Assembly: GCA_032209605.1 (NCBI GenBank)
Contig: JASFXZ010000028.1
Location: forward strand, 6,272,941-6,336,940
DNA: 64,000 bases
Reading direction: 5' to 3'
From: Mactromeris polynyma
Taxonomy: Eukaryota > Mollusca > Bivalvia > Venerida > Mactridae
Part shown: positions 44,201 through 56,200 of the stretch, piece after piece
Position numbering within the stretch: the stretch's first letter is position 1
Layout: each line of letters begins with the position of its first letter
Translations under genes and position numbers: made by a program
The notes under the pieces: generated by a model
What the model saw: the letters and a program-made list of their open reading frames with translations, nothing else
Database searches by the model: none
What the model was told of the DNA's origin: nothing

Positions 44201-47200
44201 TGTATCGATGGCTGCTGAGTTGATTGATGGCTGCTTTATGTGCAAGGTGCGATGTCGACAAAGGGTAAGTATTTGCTATTTTTGTTGCGTTTTTTGTTGA
44301 ATTTAATAGTAACCAACTTTAGTTAACCACCTTGCAGCACATAAAGCAGCCATCACTCATCACAGCAGCCATCGATACACGTGGTTCACGGACAACAGGC
44401 CGAGAATCTTGTAAATAGTCTGTAAAACTGAGTGAGCGGTTCAAACTGATATATCCTCTATGGTTATAAGGGTATGATTTATCTTGCTGTACCTTCTCTA
44501 AATCCTTCAGACTCGTCGATATCGATTGTTTGGCTGTGTCAAACTGTTGTTCTAAGTTTACCTTATCCCGACATTTATCGGTGTACGTTTTCTGACACTG
44601 CAACAAATATCATTTTCATTAAAACATGTAACCGTCGGAGAATAATTGCAAAGTTCGTGTTTAGTCTGGTCTCATATGCAAACAATAAATACAGTAAAAC
44701 TTCGAAACCTCGAACTGCCGTCGGACCTAGCAATTAGTTCGAGCCATCTACTGTTCGAGGCATCTACGGTAAACGTGTATGTGTTCCCGGTACAAGTCTA
44801 CTAAGCATGTAGAACGCATGTCATATGTGTGTTGTTTGTGTTTTCATAGCTCGCTGTAAGCGGTCAATGAAAGGTGTGAATTATTGTATTGTTCGACCTA
44901 CCAATGGTGAACAATGAATGGAATGATAGCTAGGGACCGCAAATCCTGTTCGGGTGTTCGACCTATCTCTGTTTGAGTGATCTACTGTTAGATAATATGA
45001 AATAAGAAGGAATTTCGCCGGGACTTAAGAACCTGTTCGATTTATCCACTGTGTTCGAGCCAAAACTGTTCGAAGCTTCGAAGTTTTACTGTAATTTGTT
45101 CTTCATCGATCAACTGACAACGTGCCTGTATGACTAGTCACTTATGAGAGATTCTCTTCGAACGAATTGCCATGAAGAACATTCGCCTCACGAACCGTTC
45201 TACGCTATGACCTGCAGATTGTCGAGAGCTCGTCCTGTCCAGGAGATTGTCACGAGTTCTCTTTCTTCATCAATTCAAGAGTTATCTCCCTTTATTAATT
45301 TAGGTATATTTATACATAATCCAAAGAGTCTTTTGCTTTTCATACCTGACTCATTTCAGCGGTCGATATCACGCTTAATACAGGGAAATAACTCGTGACA
45401 ATCTCCTGTGGGGCAGACTCAGCAAAACCTATCAATATCTACTTCAAGCACTTTCAGAAACCTAGTATAACAGTTGCGATTGCATGTTGTAGTTCTATTT
45501 CAATGTTACGTTGGAACGATACTAACGACGATGTTGTTGTGAATAATACAATGCGAATGACATTGTACCACGCAGTAGTCTACATGTATACAGTACAGAC
45601 CAACCTACTGCAGTGGTCTCCCTTTATACAGTACACATACAACTCTACCGCAGTTGTCTCTCTTTATACAGTACAGACAACTTTACCGCGGTTGTCTCCC
45701 TTTATACAGTACAGACAACTCTACCATCACATACAGTGTTACAGTTCGTTGTAACGTCTCCAGAGTGACCATGGTTTCAGCAACAACCTCTCTTCAGCAA
45801 CATTATTAATATTCCCGTAGTAAATATATATTATCAACTGAACCTCTTCTGAATGCAACCTCTCGACAACAGCCGAATTTCGCATCTTTCAAAGGTTGTT
45901 GCTTTGGGGAGATTACATTGAATTATGTTATTTTTTGTACATTTGTTATTTTATAGAACAGTCTGACCTCTTATATGCGAAATTCAACGGGTCAGAAATT
46001 TCATTTTGAATAATACATAGTTTCGAATAGCCCATTTCAATTCGACTTGCACAGGAAGATACATTGGGACGTGATATTTATTTCGGATGATATCAGATAT
46101 TCGGATAGAAGGTTGTCGAAATAACAACGTCCGACTGTATTACAGTATTTACTTTTATATTGCTCAGATGATTGGTGTTAATGTAATTACATGGTTTGAA
46201 CGTCATACAAATTTAGTTGCCTTACGCCTGAACAAACCATCAACGCACGTGGAATCAAGTACGACGATCAATCAAGCAGAAAGCTAGCAACATGGATTGA
46301 AACAATGATGTTAAATCAATACGAAAAGTCGAGAAATTACTTGAATCCTTGCGTTAAAGATATATACCTGAGTTGTGGTGTGTCGTGTCATAATGTAAGG
46401 TAAACTATCATTTATTTAGATTGGAAAGGTTTTTTTAAAAGATACATTTATATCAGGAGGTTGTTTGTTATGTTTTTTGCTATACATGTTTTGTTGTAAA
46501 TAAGTTATAATCTTCAGCCATGGAGGATAATGAAGTATCTATCTCTCTATCTATCTACCTATCTACCTATCAACCTATCTACTATCTACCTATCTACCTA
46601 TCTACCTATCTACCTATCTACCTATCTACCTATCTACCTATCTACCTATCTACCTATCTACCTATCTATCTATCTACCTATCTACCTATCTACCTATCTA
46701 CCTCTCTACCTCTTTACCTCTCTACCTCTCTACTTCTCTACCTCTCTACCTCTCTACCTCTCTACCTATCTACCTATCTACCTTTCTACTATCTACCTAT
46801 CTACCTATCTACCTATCTACCTATCTACCTATCTACCTATCTACCTATCTATCATCTATCTACCTATCTATCTATCTATCTACCTATCTATGAAGAGTTA
46901 CTAGTTTTAATGTTATAATACAGATTTTTGAGATCAGTCTCGGAATGAAGTCTTGTCATTGGTTCATTATAAGACTGAGAACCAACCAATCAGATTTAAG
47001 TGTTTTCAGACTGGTCTCGAATCTCAATATGAAGTCTTTAGTAACGTTAATAATTACTGAATACGTACAAATTAAGAAAATATGCAGCGTTACGACAAAT
47101 GCTATTCATTAACAAAGATTTGGTTGTATTTTGAATGATAATTCTAAGCCCGGAAGGATCGACGGTGATTTCTGACAGGTACATAGTCATGTCTTCTATA

Positions 47201-50200
47201 AAAATGTGCTAATTATAGTTTGTGAAACTGAAATGTTAATGCCTTCAAACACACATACGCTAAACATTGCATTGTAACTATTCTTAATAGTTTCCAAGAA
47301 CTGCACAACACGAGTCAGATACAGCGAGGTATTTCCTATGCTAGCTCTAACTCAGCGCGTAGGTCAGGATAGAACATACTGGTATCGAACACTTGTATTT
47401 CCTATGCTAGCGCTAACTCAGCGCGTAGGTCAGGATAGAACATACTGGTATCGAACACTTGTATTTCCTATGCTAGCGCTAACTAAGCGCGTAGGTCAGG
47501 ATAGAACACACTGGTATCGGACACTTGTATTTCCTATGCTAGCGCTAACTCAGCGCGTAGGTCAGGATAGAACATACTGGTATCGGACACTTGTATTTCC
47601 TATGCTAGCGCTAACTCGATCAGAGCGTAGGTCAGGATAGAACACACTGGTATCGGACACTTGTATTTCCTATGCTAGCGCTTACTCAGCGCGTAGGTCA
47701 GGATAGAACATACTGGTATCGGACACTTGTATTTCCTATGCTAGCGCTAACTCGATCAGAGCGTAGGTCAGGATAGAACACACTGGTATCGGACACTTGT
47801 ATTTCCTATGCTAGCGCTTACTCAGCGCGTAGGTCAGGATAGAACATACTGGTATCGGACACTTGTATTTCCTATGCTAGCGCTTACTCAGCGCGTAGGT
47901 CAGGATAGAACATACTGGTATCGGACACTTTTATTTCCTATGCTAGCGCTAACTCGATCAGAGCGTAGGTCAGGATAGAACATACTGGTATCGGACACTT
48001 GTATTTGTGTTTTGGGAAACATGACAGAAAAAAGATACTGCGGTGTTGTAGGGTACATTCTGTATCAAGGTTATTACCGCCACGTTTCTCAGACTTATGA
48101 CTAAGGATATTTTGTCAAGAATAAAGCTATATACCTTTAAATCAATCATTTTACAAGCATAAACACATTGCATCCATCACGAGTAATTTCACCATTTTAT
48201 GATACGATATAGTGAATAAAAAGTTGTAATCTGTCGACCGTATCAAACATATTACTTTCCAGATTTACAATATATGACAGAAGCGGATCAGTATAGAATG
48301 TCATACTACAACTTAGTAGAATCAAAATCATGAAACTTTCTTGAAACAAAGGCGTACGGGCAATTATCTTCTTCTTTTTTTCACAAATATCGAGCTCGGA
48401 TCCAACATCATCATGTTAAAGCTTTTTAAACTATTTTACTTTACAATGAATAAATAAGTATTCCTATTTCAACATTTGATATAAAAAACAAATGGATGCC
48501 CTTAAGGTAAGACCACTCTAATTGTTGCATCGGGTTTAACGCCGTTTCTCAACGATATTTCAGTTATATACGGCGGCCGGTTCACCTAACTAGTTTTTCC
48601 TGGACTGAAACCTAACCAGTACTAACTTACCCTTCCACAAGGAGCCGGCAACTTCTCCACATGTGGAGGAAAATCTACATTTTTATCAAATTTTCATGGA
48701 AGGGTATGACCTGCCGCAACCGAGAATCGAACCTGGATCGCCGGGTTACAAGTCCAGCGCACTAACCACTGGACCACGGCCTATTTTATCATTTGGTTGT
48801 GTTTTTCTTAAAAAGAAAGTGCTAGTGATATCATTAGGGGAAAAAAACAAAAATAATATGCTTTGTAAAAAATATAGGTGGTACTTAATATGCATACACC
48901 CTCCTGTAAATGACGTATTTTTTAAGTTACAATAAGAAATACCAATGTTCAAGGTAGCATAATCATACATAATAACGTGAGTACTCCAATAAAATGGACA
49001 TCCAAATTATCCTCAACACCTCTTTAACAAAATATAACAAAATGAAAAACTTTTACCGTCCAGTTTTGCTTTGATAACATCTTGTAATATGTATGTATCA
49101 AATTTTACCGTGCAGAATTATCAAACTTTGGAGAAATATGGCATTTTTTTAGAAACAAATTGATATAATTTATATTTTATAATTTTATATCAGTTTCCTT
49201 GTCAAAAAAATCAGTCAAACAAGAAATGTCATGAAAAAAACAAAGAAAAAAGTTAGGCCTAGCGGAGATTTGAACCCAGGACCTTGCGCATGTAAGGCAA
49301 GAGGCTTAACACATAGGCTAAGGATTGATATTGACCAAGGTATTCCAAATGATTTAAAATTTCCATTCTCATTAGGGTGGCCTAACCTTAAAACTACAAC
49401 AGCAAAATTATACCCTAAACATCTCATGTTACCTTCTCTAGATAAAGAAGTTATTATTTTTATTATTATTACTTTTATTTCTATTATTATTATTATTGTT
49501 ATTATTATTATTTATACTACCAACGTGACTAAATTTGTACGCCAAGTTGTAACGTCATTATTGTGACGTCATGATGTCATATTATTATTTATGAATGTTG
49601 TGACGTTATGACGTCATATCATTCATGACGTTGTCATTAAATTATTTGTGAATGCTTTACCTGATCAAGACTATTGAGTAGCCGAAATACGCTGTGAAAC
49701 CAGAAATTTGTCTTCTTTTTTGAAGAATTATTTCTATTCCATCTCATACAAAATGGATGACTGTTGGTGATGTATTGCATGTAGGCCTACATATATTTGC
49801 GCATGGAATGTTCGGCTTTTAAAGGTATGGTTAGATCTATCATCATCTTTCTGGTAATTTAATTTGAGTTGAGATTTTTATAATGATGTTTACTATGTAA
49901 ATGTTCGAGTTGAATAGGATTACAGGAAAATTTCAAATGTGTTCATCACTACAAGGCATAATTGATGAGAATTTCGGGAAATATTGCACCGGAAGTGATG
50001 TCAAATGGCGTATTAAACGTACATAACATGCATGAAATATGTATTATATACGCTACGCACTTACCTCTATCATTTTACCATAAGCATTTCTTTTCATCTT
50101 CTGTTTTTCCTTGACTTTGTCCTCAGTCTGTGAAAAACACAAATCATTCGGAATATGTCAGTTAATATGCTTGTACTTTATATCTGAAGGATATTGACCG

Positions 50201-53200
50201 AGGACTTCGGAATGATTCATAACGTGAGATCACCGGATGTTTCATTGCTATATGAATACAATCAAGACGATATTACGTATACAACACCTAGTAAATTTTG
50301 TTTAGAATTGCGCCCGCAGTGAAAGACTCATTTGTTTTGTTTCCGCTAAGTTTCCGCACATTTGCATTATAAGGCTGGTTTTGGTGTAAAGTGAATACCG
50401 TTATTGTATACACACTTTCTATTGGTCCATGATTTGCTTTGTTTTCAATGGCTGATAAGCTCATTTTTGTGTTACCACCGTTCTCTAGTAATAACAAGAA
50501 ATTTCTTGAAAAAAGATCTGAAGCAAGCAAATGAGTTGCAGTCTGAAGGTTAAGATTTGTTGTGCAACATAAAAAAATGTCGAGATGTTACTATTGCTAA
50601 TCACTCCAGATCCAAAATGGATTTCGGTAAAATTATCTTTAGGCTAAACTAAATCATTTCTGAATTAATTGATATCCTTTGAAAAAAGGCATATTACATA
50701 GCCTACGCTCTCCTGACAAGATATTCTGTTCTGTGAGTCCATGTTTTAACAAAGTCGTCATTCTGTTGGTTATACAACTCTAACATACTTGTTTAAATGA
50801 CTTATAAATATGTACTAATAAAATACTTCGGATCAAGAGTCAGGCGCTTTTCTCTCTCGACCTTTGACCTACATTTTAGACCAATCAAATGATGTATATA
50901 AAGCACGTTGTTTAAAATGCAACACATTTAACGATTCATTGGTTCAAATTTTAAGCGGAGAGGCACAAAACGGGGTGTATCGAAAAGATAATTCACTTTT
51001 CCGCAGCATACCCCTCTGGTGTTCCGAAATAGGGCGATTCTTTAGACATCATTCTATCTACACCGTTCATCTTTTTTAAAGACATTTCTTGTTAACACGG
51101 AAAATATTATTAACGGTTATACACGCTGGGGTATTTCTGATTGGACTGAAAAAAAGATTGGTGATGACAGGAAAACAGCGTGGGATTGAAGAGTACAAGC
51201 ATTTGTTTACACCTAATCACTAGTGCAGTATGTGTTGGGTCCTTAAGTCGACTTCAAGTCATGTGTTTGACAGGTTTGAAGCATTGTGTTACCTGCTTGA
51301 TTTCCATTCTTGACATATCCTCAAATATTGAAAGGTCATCAGCGATTCGATTGTATTGTAGCGACGAATTTTCGTAAAACATCGCTGATCTTTCTGTTTG
51401 AGCTTTGACCGCCTGCCAGCTTACCCCGAGATCTCTGTAAATGTATTAAAGTAATCATGATTCTGTTCATGTTTTGTGTTCATTTGTTTACCTAAACAAA
51501 CATGAAAATATGTTTCCTGTAGTTAAAATATCAATTAACATGCATTAACAAAGAATGAACTCATAATGTATTGATCCTTATGTGTTGAAGAAAGCTACAG
51601 TACAGAAAGTACATCAATTTTTTTTTAAACTTTCCTTTTTTTTATAGCAGGCTATTTTACAAATTTTGACTGTTAGTAATATGGTAAAACAATGTTTTTT
51701 CAATCGGTTATACATTGCAATGGTTCTTATTAGAGATGTTTTAGCCAATGTAACAACAATCCGGGATGAAGCCAATTGAAACATTTTATGTTCAGATGAG
51801 CAAGATACATGTTTAAGCAAAGTTTGATGTCTTGAACTGAATGCAACAGTGAAATGTAGATAGTCTTATTTTTTGTCGAAATATGCTCTGTCATATTTAT
51901 GAGAAAATCGATGGTAAATGCCTACATACAGATGCACTCTACAACTTAGCATTTTTACGGAAGTATATCAGGGCCACTGGTAAACAAATAAAATATTCAA
52001 ATCTCGGGAAACGACAGAAAAGTCGTAAATTTAGCGTTGTAAACATACTGGCAGACATCACAACCCCGTGCTGTACACACAACCCCGTGCTGTACGCACA
52101 ACCCCGTGCTGTACACACAACCCCGTGCTGTACACACAACCCCGTGCTGTACACACAACCCCGTGCTGTACACACAACCCAGTGCTGTACACACAACCCA
52201 GTGCTGTACACACAACCCCGTGCTGTACACACAACCCCGTGCTGTACACACAACCCCGTGCTGTACACACAACCCCGTGCTGTACACACAACCCCGTGCT
52301 GTACACACAATCCCGTGATGTACACACAACCCCGTGCTGTAAACACAATCCCGTGCTGTACACACAACCCCGTGATGTACACACAATCCCGTGATGTACA
52401 CACAATCCCGTGCTGTACACACAACCCCGTGCTGTAAACACAATCCCGTGCTGTACACACAACCCCGTGCTGTACACACAATCCCGTGATGTACACACAA
52501 TCCCGTGCTGTACACACAACCCCGTGCTGTACACACAACCCCGTGAAGTACACACAACCCCGTGCTGTACACACAACCCCGTGCTGTACACACAACCCCG
52601 TGCTGTACACACAACCCCGTGCTGTACACACAACCCAGTGCTGTACACACAACCCAGTGCTGTACACACAACCCAGTGCTGTACACACAACCCCGTGCTG
52701 TACACACAACCCCGTGCTGTACACACAACCCCGTGCTGTACACACAACCCCGTGCTGTACACACAACCCTGTGCTGTACACACAACCCCGTGCTGTACAC
52801 ACAACCCCGTGCTGTACACACAACCCCGTGCTGTACACACAACCCCGTGCTGTACACACAACCCCGTGCTGTAAACACAACCCCGTGCTGTACACACAAC
52901 CATGTGATGTACACACAACCCCGTGCTGTACACACAACCCTGTGATGTACACACAACCCTGTGCTGTACACACAACCCTGTGATGTACACACAACCCCGT
53001 GATGTACACACAATCCCGTGCTGTACACACAACCCTGTGATGAACACAACCCCGTGATGTATACACAACCCTGTGATGAACACTATCCTGTGATGTACAC
53101 ACAACCCCGTGCTGTAAACACAACCCCGTTATGTACACACAACCCCGTGCTGTACACACAACCCTGTGATGAACACAACCCCGTGCTGTACACACAACCC

Positions 53201-56200
53201 CGTGCTGTACACACAACCCAGTGAAGTACACACAATCCCGTGATGTACACACAATCCCGTGATGTACACACAACCCCGTGCTGTAAACACAACCCCGTGC
53301 TGTACACACAACCCCGTGATGTACACACAACCCCGTGCTGTACACACAACCCCGTGATGTACACACAACCCCGTGATGTACACACAACCCCGTGATGTAC
53401 ACACAATCCCGTGCTGTACACACAACCCTGTGATGAACACAACCCCGTGATGTACACACAACCCTGTGATGAACACAACCCCGTGCTGTACACACAACCC
53501 CGTGCTGTACACACAACCCCGTGCTGTACACACAACCCCGTGCTGTACACACAACCCCGTGCTGTACACAAAACCCCGTGCTGTACACACAACCCTGTGA
53601 TGAACACAACCCCGTGCTGTACACACAACCCCGTGCTGTATACTTAAATCATGTCGGGGAGTATGGTTCTGTCCAGACCACAGGATATTGTCACGAGTTC
53701 TGTCCCTTTATCCCTTCTATAGTAATACAAGTGTTAAAGGGAGAGAACTATCTGATTGATAAAGGGAGAGAACTCATGATAAACTCATGTGGTCCTGTCC
53801 ATTTTCGCCATATTGTTTCGCACTGTATGACGTCACATTCAACAAAGAGTACAATACGCAAATGAGCAGTAATATTTGCTATTTTTGGACCTCAGTTTCC
53901 TATTTCCTCTTACCCGGTCTCCTCCCGTCCATCAGCGGTCCGTGACAGTGTTCTCAGAGTTTTACTGTATTGTAGGTCTGCTTTAGATCTGAAATCGAAA
54001 CGTTTCGATTACGTTCATGCTATGACAGTTTCATTGAAAAATCGATATTTGTCCGCTTTGTAATCGATATTTTATACCAAAATCGGATTATATGAAGCGA
54101 ATTTACGAAACTGTCGATTTTTACAGCGTCAATCGATAGTTTTAACAACAAATTGGTGTCGATAAAAGACAATGATAATCATGTTAATCGATAGTTTACG
54201 CAATATCGATCAGGTGTCTTTGAATTGAAGACACTGTCGAATTCGGCGATGTTAGTCGATATTTTATTCAAAAATCGAATCGTTGGCGATAAATCAAATG
54301 TTATCCACTTTCAATGTCGGTTATATTTGTCGTCAAGGAATTCGTATTTTCATGGATCATTTTCTTTGTTCTCGCATATTTGAAATCGACCTCTTTACTC
54401 ATTTTTATATCTCAATGGTTTTCTAAAGTGTCTCTTTGTAATGAAATAAAAATAAGACAGTACGCTGTGAATTTCATACGGACAATGTGTAGCGCGGGGA
54501 TGCCATGGCACCATCTCATATCCCTTGGTTATGCCATTTTTTTTAAACGAGGCAGTGGTATCAATTGATACTATACAGTAGGAATGTGGGGGGAAACGGA
54601 CTGTACAGCAATTAACATTTAAGACAATCGAAGCAACGCGGACATTCCACCTTGAAACCGTCTGTAAAATAATGAGGGCTTAAACCAGTTTTGATGGCAC
54701 TAAACATTTATAATATGTCAGTCAATGTATTCTCGCACGGATCAAGGAAGTAGTCCGTCCCATACCGGATGAATGAGCAAAGTGATTGGCCCTTGAAACG
54801 GAAGTGACGTAAGCAAAACAATGTCTAATTATTTCGGTCATATATAGTGTCAACGACAAACGACATTGGCACAAAATGGTGTTATTATTCAAATAATTAC
54901 TATCGTCATCTTTATTAACAATATCGGAACTGATATAAACTGCGGACGATGTTATATTATGGTTAAGAACTTTAAGATAACATATACGGTACGATGAAAT
55001 TCATAGATGTCAAGCAAATTTATTTTCATCTATAAATTAATTTGTTTTTACTTTTCCAAATAAAGGTGGATACCAAAGTGTAAATGTTTAAACCATCCGG
55101 TATTTAAAAAAAGACAGAATTAGTAACTAAATAATTTATCATCATTAAATATAATTATGATTATTAAGGCCTCATATATCTATATATGTTGGTTTCAGTT
55201 TTCGTGCCCCCCAAAAATTGGGTTTGTAGGCCGGAAAATTATTTGTTTATTTTCAAACGAAGCAAATAAAACATTGATTTAAATGAATATTATATTAAAA
55301 GACAAAGCTCCTTTAACATGGATAATGTTTAAATCAAGGTGAATATAATGCTCTATAGCCGGAATGCTCGTATTTTAGCGTCTAAAAAATGGGCAAAAAT
55401 TTGAAAAAAGTTGTTTTTTAAAAATGTTTACGGATTAATGATTTCTCTCCCTAAAAAAGTCCAAGTTGTATCCAGTATGATTAATATCGTGTGTGGCCAC
55501 CATTTGCACGAATACGCGCCATAATTCTACGGCGCATGGACGTGACGTAACGCACAATTAGTGGCAAGCCTGGCATGATGAAAAGAGTGAAAAAGTAAAA
55601 CTTTTTTCAATTTTCGGATTAGCCTGTGTCGCAAGTATCGTACGACGCAATCTCATTGAACTCAGCCCTTAACTTTAGCTCCATAATTCTCCGCTGTTAG
55701 GATCTGACTACACTTGGTAAGAGGTCACGTTCATATAGCCTCTCTAAAAATAGATATGCGTAACCAGGTGCTAGTTTGTGGTCAAATGAAATTTCTCCTT
55801 ACAAAACCGCGTTTGTCGTTCTTCGTTTTTTCGGAGTTTCTGTTTATACTGTTTTTAACGTCCTTTCTGCCGCTTCCGGTTATAAATATTTCCAAAAACG
55901 AAACACCACACAAAAAACAGCGATCAACCAAAGAATGTTACCGTGTAGAGTTGCGGTTGTTTCCATGGGCGCGGCCATATTGAAATTTACGTAATCGGAA
56001 CGCCTTGGTGATCTACGCTCAAATAGAATTTATGGAGTTCGTCAGAGATCGACGAATATTCATAACTCTATACCAAAGCATTTTGCAGGCGACGATTTGA
56101 TTGGCTACTCAAAGATCACAAGAACGTGACATGAGGTGTGTTTGTTAGAGGTAGGGGAAGTAAGCGAGAAAAGTTAGCCAATGTAGAAAAGGTAGCTGTC

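Larger units (their letters stand above)
48506..49385. mobile_element. 880-bp non-autonomous TIR element with 6-bp target duplication, right arm only
   Basis: Flanked by CCTTAA at 48,500-48,505 and 49,386-49,391; the left arm has a single uninterrupted copy (TTAAGG near 9,980), a true empty site. Ends GGTAAGACCACTCTAAT and TTAGGCCACCCTAAT (read inward) are imperfect inverted repeats. It carries a SINE and a tRNA-like segment inside. Confidence 0.7.

Noticed and set aside
47338..47640. 22-residue repeat protein encoded by the 66-bp minisatellite
   Set aside because: Open only because 66 is a multiple of 3; 70-bp variant units break the frame and the array is absent from the left arm.
51939..53647. 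Long open frames (up to 561 codons) over the 19-bp array on both strands
   Set aside because: A 19-bp unit without stops stays open in every frame; composition is only the repeat and no start or splice context fits.
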